Shown: positions 47,230 through 58,211 of the stretch, one piece after another
How the letters are laid out: each line of letters starts with the position of its first letter
Position numbering within the stretch: position 1 is the stretch's first letter
Assembly: GCA_011316305.1 (NCBI GenBank)
Contig: SAUG01000029.1
Span: 620,001 to 684,000 of the forward strand
Length of the DNA: 64,000 nucleotides
Reading direction: 5' to 3'
Source of the DNA: Rusavskia elegans
Taxonomy: Eukaryota > Ascomycota > Lecanoromycetes > Teloschistales > Teloschistaceae
Notes under the pieces: generated by a model
What the model saw: the letters and a program-made list of their open reading frames with translations, nothing else
What the model was told of the DNA's origin: nothing
The model's database searches: none
Translations under genes and position numbers: made by a program

Positions 47230-47625
47230 ATGGGAATGTGAGTTCACGAGGAAGCTTGATCTCTCGAGGAAAGTGTTGGCTGACAGCTGTCCCAGCCTTC
47301 CAAGATCCTCCTATTACACAAGAGATAATCGGCAAACGGCCGCCTTAATACGAGCCCGCCAACCCTACCTAGTCAAGAACATCTTCACCGGCATCGCCCT
47401 CACCACATTCGTAATCAGCGTCTGTAAGTATCATGACCGAAACATCAGCATAGGAGAGACTATTATCCTGACTGGTCGAGGACAGATGCCTTCACGATCA
47501 AAGCAGTGGCGCAAGATGACTTCTCCGATGTCCAGATACCAGATGCACCCGAACAACCACCTCACACACCACACACCGGAACTGCAAGGGCTCCGGAGCA
47601 GATATCAGTGAGGGGGATGAAATAA
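47230..47625 (+). CDS. COA3: Cytochrome c oxidase assembly factor Coa3
   Basis: Small inner-mitochondrial-membrane protein that binds newly made Cox1 with Cox14/Mss51 in yeast. Exons 47230-47237 (8 nt), 47296-47423 and 47486-47625 total 276 nt (91 aa). The protein reads MGILPRSSYYTRDNRQ, ALIRARQPYLVKNIFTG, a single membrane span (IALTTFVISVYAFTI), then KAVAQDDFSDVQIPDAPEQP. The RxPYLVKN motif before the span and the AQDDF...PDAP tail are family hallmarks. The long single-frame reading through this locus is a by-product of an intron that happens to stay open. Confidence 0.88.
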
Positions 47626-48061
47626 GAAATTGTCGCTATTAATGGTTGGGGAGGCATGGCATGGTGGACATAACGTGGAGAAGGGAAGGACAGCATCGAT
47701 TTGATGTTTGCCCGAGGGAATAAACGGTGCATGCACTGGTTGGGTGGCGTCACTCGACACAAAGCAGGCAACATCGAACCATGGGTACTGCGTAAAATTT
47801 AACTACTGCTGGGATGGGAACAGCGCTTCCGCGTGCATGGGAGTCATAAGAGACGACATTTGAAATGAATTACCATACACGTTGTCTCAATCCAGCTCTA
47901 GTCTTATCATTTTATTCCCTGCTGCGCAGTATTACCCCCCAACCAGTTTTCTCAAAGTCTACCAGTATAGACTGACCATGAGCAGCATAGCCTGGCAATG
48001 AAAATCGTGCTCGATAAAGAGTTCCAATGTAGTCTTACTTATTCTCGCATAACAGGTCTGA
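47626..48061. other. Intergenic, no gene seen
   Basis: Between COA3 and the split coiled-coil gene. Nothing recognised. Confidence 0.45.
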
Positions 48062-48345
48062 TTAAAAGGGCCAACGCAGCTCCGCTTTCTCCGCCATTTC
48101 CGCCTCCTCCTTCTCCTTCTCAGCCTTGTCCTTCTCCTTCTCCGCCTTCTCCTTCTCCGCCTTCTCCTTCTCCGCCTTCTCCACCTCAAATCTGTCTCTA
48201 AAATCCTTAAGAGCCTGGTACTCGGCATCTCTCTCTCGCAGCAACTCGGCGTCTCTCTCTCGCAGCAACTGCAGTTCTACGCTGGATCCATTCAGTCCTG
48301 CCTGGACAAAGCTCAAGAGTCAGATCGAGGCGGTAGAGCTCTGAC
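48062..48345 (-). pseudogene. Coiled-coil gene, downstream half (3' of the inserted Nup170 fragment)
   Basis: The frame reads SFVQAGLNGSSVELQLLRER, then DAELLRERDAEYQALKDFRD and a KAEKE repeat array of the type EKAEKEKAEKEKAEKEK. It has no start codon of its own that fits a gene. It resumes the charged coiled-coil character of the block at 48758-49250 on the same strand, as if one gene had been split by the DNA between them. Function unknown. Confidence 0.45.
48128..48186. repeat. 15-bp minisatellite in coiled-coil coding DNA
   Basis: About four units of TTCTCCGCCTTCTCC, encoding the KAEKE repeat on the minus strand. Unit number is likely variable between strains. Confidence 0.75.
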
Positions 48346-48757
48346 ATAGATCCAAGAAGGCCGGCCACCGGGGGTAAGTAACAGAGGACTTGACGAGATT
48401 TCGCCGGCTAATACCGTCTAGGATAAACGTATCGAGGTATTTAAATTCCGCAGAAGATATTACGATCTAGTATATCAAGTAATTTTATCAGTAGAAAGAT
48501 CGAGGACAGAGTCGCCTAATATAGCTAATAGTTATCTTAGTCTCGCTAGAAGGCGACGGGAGGAAGCAGCCGATAAGATAGATACTTCGGATAACGAAGT
48601 CTTTCAGACGGATCTCTACGATTGGTACTTACAGGAGAACCGATCTGACCGGTTACTAGAAGTTGAATCTCCCTATATCATCACTTATCTTGAGCGGAGA
48701 TCACCTGATGACATCGCACATGCTGATCTGCTATGGAAATACTATCTACAAAACGAA
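48346..48757 (+). pseudogene. Fragment of nucleoporin Nup170 (Nup155 family)
   Basis: From 48422 the plus strand is open for about 112 codons: DKRIEVFKFRRRYYDLVYQV, SVERSRTESPNIANSYLSLA, RRRREEAADKIDTSDNEVFQ, TDLYDWYLQENRSDRLLEVE, SPYIITYLERRSPDDIAHAD and LLWKYYLQNE. This is the C-terminal helical region of the Nup170/Nup155 inner-ring nucleoporin (SPxxxxYLxRRSxxDxxHADLLWKYY). Similarity ends at NER; just upstream is either a 47-nt intron-like segment or frame-continuous sequence with a TAG. Only a small part of a protein usually near 1,300 residues is present. It lies between two halves of a minus-strand coiled-coil gene, so it appears to be inserted DNA, not a resident gene. Confidence 0.7.
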
Positions 48758-49250
48758 CGGTTGCCTCCAGCACCTCAAGTTTGGCCTTTAACGCCTTCAC
48801 TTCCTCCCTCTGCCGTTCCTCCCTCTCCCATTCCTGCCTCTCTCGCTCTTTCTCCTCCTTTTCCCTATTCTCCCTCTCTAGCCGAGCCTGCTTGGCCTCC
48901 CACGTGGCGATGTAGGCATAGTCCTCGTCCACCGTTTTATCATCTTGGTACTTCTCATGGCCGGCGATCCAGAGTACCAGTTCCGGGGTCAAGGCAGGCA
49001 GCGTGCGTTGGGGGATTGGGGGAGGGGCGGTGGGAGATGATGTTTGATGAAGTGGCTGCATGTTGGTGGGAATTGGTTGCGGGGTGGTTTGCTGGGACCC
49101 TGCATTGAATTCGAGCTCTTGCTGCGAGACAGCAGACACGGGGGTTTGATGGGATCCCCTCCCACATCGCCATTTGTTACTTCCACCGCGACCGGTCTGC
49201 TGCGGCTGATAAGGTTTTGGGGGAGAGAGGGAGGAGTCTGTTGCGGCAAA
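48758..49250 (-). pseudogene. Coiled-coil gene, upstream half
   Basis: An open minus-strand frame runs from about 49250 (after a TAA) downward. It reads a Gln/Pro-rich part (SQQTTPQPIPTNMQPLHQ, TAPPPIPQRTLPALTPELVL), WIAGHEKYQDDKTVDEDYAY, then a charged coiled coil (ARLERENREKEEKERERQEW, VKALKAKLEVLEATVR). Coil similarity stops near 48757, where the Nup170-like DNA begins. The true start is unclear: there is no in-frame ATG before the middle of the block. A second frame (48989-49594) overlaps and may hold a 5' exon. No family recognised. Confidence 0.45.
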
Positions 49251-49752
49251 TTAGGGGTTTGGGGGAAGGGAGGGAGGAGGAGCCGGTGTTTGATATACGA
49301 CCCTGATGGTAATACCAAGCACAGGCACATACTGAATAGAAGCTGATGGTGCATGTGTCGAGTGTGCTTTAAGATCCGGAGTGCACGGTATGACATCGAC
49401 ACCGAGCTATGGCAAGGTTTGAAACAGCGCAGACAGGCAGGTTGATATAAGTACACACTTATGAGACATTTCTTGGTCACAACCACCATTGGGCTGGAGT
49501 GGTTGTTTTTCATCCTATTGTCGATAAAATTGTACAACAAATTTACCAAAAATTGGTAGACTTTTGGCACTTTGGTGTTCAAAGAGTATGGCAAAATGGG
49601 ACAAGGGGCACAAAAGGAGACATACGAGATAATTCAAGCAGCTCGATAAAACTTCTGGAAGGTTCAATCGTCTTGATGGATGTTACCAATTGTTTCGGCA
49701 TCGTACGGGCTATGACTTCGACATCGATGGCGAGTTGCTTTGTTCGAAATAC

Positions 49753-51591
49753 TCAGTCCAAGACGACCTTACAGCCCTCGGCACTCGTGATCAGAATCCC
49801 CAAAGACTGCTGCTCCTGCCCCGTTGGCTCAATGAGAGCATTGTCCGGTAGTCGAAGATTCGGGAAAGTTTGCAAAATCCTCAAGATCACGCAGGACGCC
49901 TCCATCAACGCGAAATCCTCTTGAACATGGTCCGCATTAGTCGAAAAATTGTCTGGGGTAGCATTGATCCTTACTTCCAAGACACAGCCTGGGTCCGCCG
50001 TGAAACGGCATGAAGCCCCACCCGATATTGTCAAGCTCGCCCGTCTCCCATCTTTCCGGGCGGTAGCTCTCAGCATCGGGCCCGTAGAGCTCTTTCTGGC
50101 GATGCATGTGGTACGTTGACCAGCCGATGCCTTTTCCTTTGGGGATCATGACGGGTGATTGACCATCTGGGCCCCCGCCTTTCGGGATGACTGTGTTCTT
50201 GGCGGCGATCCGGACGTTGACGGGGAGCTGGGGGTAGAGTCTGCTGGCTATACAGGGAACGGTATGGTAAGCTTGGGGCTCGATAGCTGCACAGATTTCT
50301 TACTTTCGTTGATGACGCATCTGAGCCAGCGCAACTTCTGGATGTGGCTACGGTCGAGGGTAACATCGTCGCCTACGATGCTTGATATCTCCTGGCGGAG
50401 TCGCGCTAGGACTGGAGGATGACGTACTAGCAGGAAGCTGAGAAGAGGTCAGAGATTACGTATAATTCGATGAGATATATCGTACAATGTCCAGGAGAGC
50501 AGTGCAGCGGTGGTGTCTCTCCCAGCGATTAGGACGTTGACTAGCTGATCCCGGACCAGGATAGGATCCTTGTATTCGTCATACAAGTCTTGAATAAAGG
50601 CATATTTCTCGTCGGCAGTCTTCGTAACGTCGTCTCTGTCATTCATAGCTTGTTCAACGAACATGGTAGCATATTCTTTGACAACTGTGCAAGATTGGTT
50701 GAATCCTGAGGGTGAATAGGCCCAGTAGAAATCCGCGAGCCGGATCCGAACGGCCGAGACGAGAGAAGCATAATCAAAGCTACTGGCGAATTGGTGTTGC
50801 GTGTCAGTTTCGTAGTCCTTGATCGGCTGACCGAAGATCAAAGCTGTGGTGGTGGCCAGAGTGAAACGGAAGCAGTACGGTTGCAAGTCAACGACACCGG
50901 TGCATTGCTTGAGGTTCAGGATCAGATCTTCAACGTGCTCTCCAAAGCCAGTCAGGTTCTGATAGTGCATTTTCACGAACGGACGTCTCAGCATCTCTCG
51001 GGAGTGCTTCCACTTGGCTCCATCCTGGGTAAATATGCCTTCTCCGAGGAAGGCGCGGAGAGCATCACTGCGAGAGCCCAGTACGTAGTCTGGAGCAGGA
51101 TCATCAATGATCAGGTACCATGGCCAGTCTTAGCGGAACGTACCTTCGAAATTTGTGGCCAGGATCGACTCTACATTGTTGGGGTCAAATGTGAGGAAGC
51201 CAACGTCTCCGAACAGATGGAACTCAATGGTTGGTCCTAGTCTGTCGAAAAAGGAAGACTGAAAAGCCAGCAGCTTCTTCGTCTTGTTGACTTGGTACTG
51301 ACGGTACAGTAGATCCAAGGCGAAGGGCCACCTGTAAGGAAACACGGAGCGAGTGGGCTTACAGCCATGTTGTGCTGCAAAAGACGCGTCTGCCTGGTTG
51401 AATTATCAGTCGGGTGCTACTATAAGTATTGATGAACGTACACGACGCCCCTGTACATGCTTGATATAGTTCCAGATACATAAAACGAACGCGATAGTAA
51501 TGATGGTAAAGAAGAATTTTAAGCTTCTAGGGCTAGGGTTGGTGTTCCACAACTCGATCGGGATTGCGGCCCGGGCCGGTGAAGATGTCAT
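49753..51591 (-). CDS. Cytochrome P450, CYP52-like (fatty acid/alkane hydroxylase clan)
   Basis: Membrane-anchored P450. ATG 51591 begins MTSSPARAAIPIELW, then the anchor FFFTIITIAFVLCIW. Splicing at about 51382-51429 gives HVQGRRADASFAAQHGCKP, close to the CYP52 pattern. Further landmarks are DALRAFLGEGIFTQDGAKWK, LVNVLIAGRDTTAALLSWTL (I-helix AGRDTT), VINETSRLYPQLPVNVR (ExxR, formed across an intron), and the heme loop FHGGPRLCLGKDFALMEA, formed across the last intron. No lesion is seen. The CYP52 clan hydroxylates terminal carbons of alkanes and fatty acids, so that is the likely chemistry. The gene is divergent from the NLR-like receptor. Confidence 0.9.
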
Positions 51592-52203
51592 CCTCGCGAA
51601 GGCGCGTGGAGGAAGACGACCGTTCCTTGATTCTGACGCGTCGAAGCACTCAGCTTCAAGTTAACATAATATTTAAGTATTCAATATTGATCATAGACGT
51701 GTCTGTCTTTGTTTCCGCACCATTCGCTGTCAAGTCTGTGCTCTTCAATGCTGCCCCTCGCCGACGAGATCGGAGCTCGTCCAATCGGGCTCGAGGTTGA
51801 TGCAGCCAACACTGAATTCGTCTACATCGTGCATCAGTAGTGGTACCTGAGGTACCACTTGCATAACAGTATCAGACGATGATTCGTTGCGTGGGCCTCT
51901 TATCTCCTTGGTGTGCCACCTCACGACCGTGTTATTGCTTTTGATGCGCTATTTCTATCTCCGAGAGTAACAACATTCTTGCCGTAAGTAGGTCGAGTGG
52001 CGTTATGGTGTCGGCGTAGGTTGCCAACTGTCTGATCTATCTTCCGTCTACTCTATAGCAATCACAAGATCATTGCCTCAGCAAGCTATGCTATCAATAA
52101 TTTAAGTAGACAGAGCTTGTCTTGACCTCAGGGACGATGCGTATCATTGACTTCCTGATTTTGCCTGTGATGCGTCAGCTATCAGAAAGCTGCTTTGGCC
52201 GCC
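51592..52203. promoter_or_regulatory. Divergent promoter region, CYP52-like P450 and NLR-like gene
   Basis: 612-bp shared upstream region. Near 51838-51862 there is a small inverted repeat around GTGGTACCTGAGGTACCAC. No factor can be assigned. Confidence 0.45.
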
Positions 52204-55200
52204 ATGGATCCGCTTTCCATCACAGCAGCCACCTTTGGTATAGCTGATGTCTCTTTCAGGTTGAGTCGCTTCTTGACGAGAACCATCAGAGGGGTCCGGG
52301 ATGTTGACAGCGATCTTGACCATCTACTTGGCCAAGTGAACAATCTCATCTCTATCAATAACGGCATCAAAACTTTTACCTGCGCTCCTGACTTTGAGCA
52401 GACCTTACGTAGATCCTTCAGAGATACAGGCCCGCTTGCTGAACCTTGGGAACAGCTATGGCGCGACACAGCCAGAGTCTCGAACGAGACCGAGCGCTTG
52501 TTGAAGCGTCTCGAACATCTGCTGTACGCCGTTCAAGGCGTTACTTCAGGCACTGTCGCTGCAGTCTCCGAGTCTAATAATGAAAAGGTTCCAGAAGCGC
52601 ATTCGGTGAGCATGAAAGGATCTCCGTGACGGTCGGAGCGACTGTTTTTACATGCTGACATTCGTGGAATCCCAGCTGCAATCGGAGGATGGCCGCTTCA
52701 GAGCTTTTCGATCCAAAGCCAGAGCCAAGGTCGACAGTATTCGGACCCAACTGCGCAAGGATTCCAGATCAGAGGAAATTGGAGACATCAGACAGCAGCT
52801 GAGGAGTAGCCAAGCTGCCCTTGAGACTTGCCTCACCATGATTCAATTGTATGTAGCGAACCTCTGCTCGTGTACAGATTTTGACTGCGACTAGAGGCTG
52901 GAGTATCAAGGCCCATCAAGTAACCAACGACTCTTTGACCGGCTTACGAGGAGACTTTGCGTCATCTATGATCCAGCTTCAATCACAGATCTCGTCACTA
53001 CAACGGGTAGCCCCTCCGGAATCTCCACTCTTCAACAAGATCTATCAAGCACCGGCGGCCAGTGATCTGTTCACCGGTAGATTAGCACTACTCAACGAAG
53101 TCGAAGCGGCTTTCGGCCTGGTAACCTGCCCTGCCCTACACGCCGCCGGTGTGCATTCGGTGTCAATGAGGGAACCTCGGGCTACTCGACCTGCTCCCAC
53201 GGAAAGCGAACACTCGGGATCACCACCCTCCGACAGCAGCGCTAAACCAGGACCAATTTCGGCTTCCAGCCACGGAAAGAAACAGAAACGCTTTATCTTG
53301 GTAGGGCTTGGAGGCTCTGGTAAGACTGAATTCTGTCGCAAGTTCGCGGAACAAAACCAGCCAAGGTGATTCATTTGATATCCTTCCTATCTATCTTCGC
53401 AGTCTCTGATGTCATGAAACAGTTTCTGGGGCGTTTTTTGGATTGATGCCAGCTCTGATGAAACAGCCCGCCACTCCTACAGAGAAATCTCCCATATTGG
53501 CGGCGTCGATGACAATATCAAAGCTGCCATGAACTGGCTTGCTGGACTTGCCCATCCGTGGCTCCTTGTCATCGATAATGCAGATGATCCAAACATGGAA
53601 GTCGAGAACTATTTTCCAGGAGGAGAACGTGGACATATCTTGGTGACGACGCGAAGACCAGCTTTGAAACACCTCGGCAACGTTGGTAGAAGATTTTCTG
53701 AACTTGAAAGACTTGATGAGAATGAAGCACATGACCTCCTTCTCAAGCATGCTCAGGAGGAAAGACCATGGACTGAGACTGCCCAGATTTTAGCCAAACG
53801 CATCACGGAGGTTCTCGGCTACCTCCCCCTCGCTCTTGTATGTGCTGGCAGAGCAATTGCTGAGGGTATCACGACACTGGCCGAATACATATCTTGGTTC
53901 AACGATAGCTGGGATCGTATACGCTGGCACAGTCGCAGGTCAGGTCGATATGTGGATGAGACGAACAAAAATGTATTCGCACCTTATGAGGCCATGCTGC
54001 AGAGTCTTGGCCATGAAAACTCTCAATCAGCCCAAGACGCAATCGAGCTGCTAAAATTACTTTCGCTGCTCCACCACGAGGACATTTCCTTCGAGATCAT
54101 GGTCAAGGGGGCCAAAAACCCGCCTACGGCGGAGGCGCAGTCAAGGAAGAAAGTCGATGAAGAGCAGCGTAATCTATCGGTAGGAAAGGGGACAAGTACG
54201 GCTACAAAGGCGAAGACGTGGCGTCGGAGCATACGAGATGGCATTATACAAGCAGGTAAGTGATTTCCAGCTACGTTAGCTTGATTTCCCGAAATGTGGA
54301 TCATCGATATTCTTTCCGACCTAGATTGGGGATTGATTCCCTTTGTCTGTTACTCGACTAGGCCTCTAATGCCTACCCTATCTGCTGGAACACTCCTGAG
54401 TATCGATTTGATGAAGTTAAACTGATCAATATTTTGGATTCAGTAACGTGGTACGAAGGGAAGGTCCTTTTTCCCACACTTCCGGTCGTTCTCCGGAACG
54501 ACAAGACACATCTATTTTCCGTCCACCGGCTCCGGGCAGCTCTGGCTAGGCTCACACAAAAATCACTCGTGTCAACGAGGCGAAAAGGAAGTGTTGATGT
54601 TTTCTCAATGCACCCACTCATACATCGCTGGGTGCGCGAGCGACCGCAAATGAGTTTGGGTGAGAGAGGGTTATGGTGCCAAGCTGCAATTACCATGCTC
54701 AACCAGTGTATTCCTTTGCCTCCTTTGGGCGGAGAAGAATCCGAAGTGGCCTTTCGTCGCCAGCTACTACCCCATCTTGATGCCGTGAGGAAATTTCAAC
54801 AAGAGATACAGCTCGGTCTGGCAGAGAATCTGAAGGTGCGGACCCTGTCCTCCGTACTCCTGCTCCGACAGCGTACCATGGACAGAGCCAAAGCCCAGCA
54901 ATATGCCCGATTCAGCCGACTATACTTCGAGTGTGGCCGATTCCAGGATGCTGCAGACCTTCAGGAACAAGTGAAGGATTATGCTGTGAGTATGCTGGGT
55001 TTGGACGACGAGAGAACCACCCTCATCCTACTGGCCCTCTCAGGTACTTACGTAACACTGACCCGCGTCAATGATGCTATTGCTCTCCAGAAGCAAGCCT
55101 TGGAGACGTGTGAGTATGCTCTGGGCCCAGAACATCCAAGGACACTCAAAGTCATGGACATGCTCGGTAAATGCGAATGCCTTCGGGGCCGCTTTAAAGA

Positions 55201-56098
55201 AGCACGGAAACTACATGAAGATGCTTTGGCTGGGATGCAGAAGGTTCTACCTGCCAACCATCAGGACATCTTTCTCGCCATGGACAACCTCGGGGTAGTC
55301 TGGCATCGCTATTTCCAATACGAACGGGCAGAACATCTTCACACCCAAGCCGTCGTTGGACTTACTAAAGCCCTGGGCAAAGACCATCCTGATACACTCT
55401 TTGCAAAAGAGAATCTTGCCCTGACCTGCCTTGAGATGACGCTGAACTTCGGCCAGGAGATTGACCACGAACGAGCCCTCGAAAAGGGCGCCAATTCCCT
55501 TCAAAAAGCATACGCGCTCGAACTCGAAGTTTTCGAGACCCGCCGGAAAAATATGGGCAAAGAAAACAACTGGACGCTGTGGGCCATTTCAAATCTGGCA
55601 CGCATCAAATCCTCACTTGGGTACCTAGATGAAGCAGAAGCCGATATGCGAGCCGCGTTGGAAATCGGGATCCGCAATCTAGGCGAGACGCACTTCGGTA
55701 TTCTGTTCGGAAAGACCCATCTCGGCCGTGTCCTTACCACACAAGGACGATACAAGGACGCCGAGGACATATTCCAAGATGTCATCGTCAAGGGATCCTA
55801 CGATAAAGGCTCCAGAGCTGAAGGTGAAACACCAGACCAGCTGCTCGCCGTGTGGTATTACGCCGGATGCTGCCAGTTAAGCGGCAAAACCGACAAAGCA
55901 ATCGACCTGCTGCAGGGACTGAGAGAGGACCTGAAGAAGATTGGGGCGACCAAACATCCTTTTTGGGATAGAGTCAGGGTGAAGCTGGAGGAGCTGCAGA
56001 ACGAAGGTAGGCACAGCAATGTGGAAGAGCCGGAGGACGAGGACATGCTAGGGCCTGTCGCTGAAAAAAGAACGCTCGCCAAATATACGACCTGGTGA
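52204..56098 (+). CDS. NLR-like receptor: HeLo-like N-terminus, NB-ARC, TPR
   Basis: STAND-class regulatory ATPase of the fungal NLR type, implicated in self/non-self recognition and cell death control. Exons 52204-52605, 52676-52848, 52895-53365, 53423-54255 and 54444-56098 total 3534 nt (1177 aa). The N-terminus MDPLSITAATFGIADVSFRL matches the fungal HeLo-like domain start. Then come the P-loop FILVGLGGSGKTEFCRKFAE (about residue 331), FWGVFWIDASSDE, Walker B WLLVIDNADD, GERGHILVTTRRP, LGYLPLALVCAGRAI, a winged-helix region ending FSMHPLIHRWVRE, and kinesin-light-chain-like TPRs (LGPEHPRTLKVMDMLGKCEC, LGKDHPDTLFAKENLALTCL). The 54255/54444 junction is the only frame-preserving choice found. 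No lesion seen. Confidence 0.9.
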
Positions 56099-57238
56099 GT
56101 GGATTGCGATATGTATTGATCGTGTTGTCGCCCATGTGTCCCAGCTGAACTCGACTTGGGCGTGGATACATCGATGTTGATGGGGCATCTGGTCCCTTTC
56201 ACCTAATATAGCCTACTCCCGCCCTTATGCCTCAAGCACCATTGAGAGATCAGTTCCGAATTTGAAGGGACGCTACATCTCTGCGAGTGGATGTGCGCCG
56301 CCGATGGCTGCGAATTTCGGTTCGCCCGGGTTAGAACGAGCGTGATTTATGCTGAAGAAGTATCGCCGATCTCTGTGCCCATCGCTCGCTGCATCGCTGC
56401 AAGTCAATATGCGCCACCGATAGACACGGATTGGTAAGGCGTTGGCGGTGACTGAGATCTGCGAAGCGCTGGCCGTGACATAATCGTAGTGCGTCTGACG
56501 AGACTGAGTTTGCTCAAGTCAATGAAGGGTGTCTATTGCTAAGTACGAGTCATTGACTTGAGAGGTAGACCGGGACATGGGCTACTGACTATGAAGTGGG
56601 GAATCCATCTTGAATGATGTACTGGACTGGGAATGGTTACAGCAATTGTCGAATTCAGCATCGTCGAATCTGGTGCTATCTCATTCGTCCGTCGAAACTG
56701 AATGGCAGGGGAGAGGATGTCTTTCCGGAGCTCACGAACCGAGTAGGAGCTGGGACAACGGCAAACACCCAGGCAGGTGAGCATGTGTTTACAAAGGAAG
56801 TGTTCCCGGCAGAGCTCATTTCGTTTTAGCAATCACAAATTGCCACATGCGGCGTACAACAGTCGGTCGATGTTGAATTTCGTTGTGACGATTGTGTGAA
56901 TTATCAGTATGCAGCCGCTACAAGCGTATACTTAAAGAAATAGATACGGTAGTGTTCCCCCTATTGAGATTGGTCAATTCAATATAGCGAGAGTCTGCGA
57001 CAACAGGATACCCTTGAACAATCAACACACTGATGTGAATACATATACTCCTTTTCTTACTCGTTTCACTCTTCCTTCCTCTTTTTCTTCTTCTTTTCTT
57101 TGCCCAGATTCCGAATCACAGCAAGATCGAAATTTGATATACTCTATTCAAATATCGGATCTCTCTTCACTGCTCGATAGACCATTTTTCTGCTGCAGTT
57201 CAATCCTCTTGATTCCCACTACAAGAAATTGCGAGAAG
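56099..57238. other. Intergenic, no gene seen
   Basis: 3' flank of the NLR-like gene and the leader of the next small gene, with a strongly pyrimidine-rich tract at about 57050-57105 next to the latter. Short frames only. Confidence 0.4.
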
Positions 57239-57773
57239 ATGGATCGAGGTGAGATGAACGGGCGTGGCCTCAGCCGCAGAGCTGAGTTGGATGATGAAGA
57301 AGACCGTCGTGTTCCCACTCAGGATAAGCAATATGATCGATCCGACATCTTACTCTCCTATTCTACTACCTGTGCTCATTGTTGTCAGGGATTGCAACCT
57401 CTGGAGCTGGCCGCGAGGGTGGTTAACCGCGTCCTGCGTTGGCTACTGAGAACCGGTTTGGCCCTTGTGCCCAAGCTCAAGAGGTTCAGGATGATGTTAA
57501 CGAGGCTCCACGTCAAGGTAAATTAATTCCATGACTCGAGTTCGAAGATTGTGGCATTTTGTTTCTCGTAAGCTGACTATTTGGTAGGGGCAACAGCATG
57601 GCCACGGTGAATCCATTTGCAGGTGGGCCAACGCCGGCGGTTCTCCCACAAAAACCAGCGATTGTTCTCCACCACAAAATCCTGCTGGAGGTCCCCAATA
57701 CACGACCCAGAATCCATTTGGACGACCACCACAACAAGCACCCATGCCCCCTCACCCTGTAACCCCCAAGTAG
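57239..57773 (+). CDS. Small two-exon gene of unknown function
   Basis: Exon 1 (57239-57517) encodes a charged start (MDRGEMNGRGLSRRAELDDE) and a helical, basic part (LAARVVNRVLRWLLRTGLAL). An intron 57518-57587 (GTAAAT...GGTAG, with a GCTGAC branch-like site) joins it to a proline/glutamine-rich C-terminus (QNPAGGPQYTTQNPFGRPPQ) ending VTPK. The sum is 465 nt (154 aa), in frame. An NPF tripeptide in the tail is the kind bound by EH-domain endocytic proteins, but I recognise no family. It lies at the edge of decayed DNA, so it may be a relic. Confidence 0.4.
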
Positions 57774-57881
57774 TTACCACGTTAACAGCAGTTACTACTG
57801 TGACCACCATGATTGTCGTCTAAGGTGTGATTACAGAGGAAGCAGACATGTGTGACGACGAGGACGCACATGGAGGCCAAT

Positions 57882-58059
57882 GAATCGGTTCACAGTGTCC
57901 CCACCATAGCTATCGAAAAACCCTCACGTTTACTCACTGGCAAAGACCTGAACATCCCTCCGTTTATGGAGTCGTGGATGGTGAATCAGTTCACAGTTTC
58001 GGCACCATGGCTATCGAAAAGCCTTCATGTTTACTCACTCGCAAAGACCTTAACGTCCG
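57882..58059 (+). repeat. Imperfect direct repeat, about 76 bp, period 101
   Basis: The block starting GAATCGGTTCACAGTGTC at 57882 recurs at 57983 as GAATCAGTTCACAGTTTC, with the same downstream order (CTATCGAAAA, TTTACTCACT, GCAAAGACCT). About 85-90% identical by eye. Confidence 0.8.
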
Positions 58060-58149
58060 ACCACCGTTCTCGACTGACAGCAAAATTCTCGATTTCAACA
58101 TTGTTCCCACTCGTGGTTCGGATCAAACGATCTTTTAGTTAGCTTTACC

Positions 58150-58211
58150 ATGCCTTCGTTATTTTCGGCAAGGCTGTACGATGCCTTCGCTGTTTTCGAC
58201 AAGGCTGTACT
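58150..58211 (+). repeat. Tandem duplication of a 31-bp unit
   Basis: Two adjacent copies of a unit starting ATGCCTTCG and ending AAGGCTGTAC, differing at a few bases. Confidence 0.8.

Noticed and set aside
47072..47611. 179-codon single-exon protein at the COA3 locus
   Set aside because: The COA3 model with two introns explains the conserved residues; the long frame is an artefact of open introns.
54362..54443. Earlier acceptor for the last NLR intron
   Set aside because: Using TAG at 54359-54361 shifts the frame into a stop; only the acceptor at 54443 keeps it.
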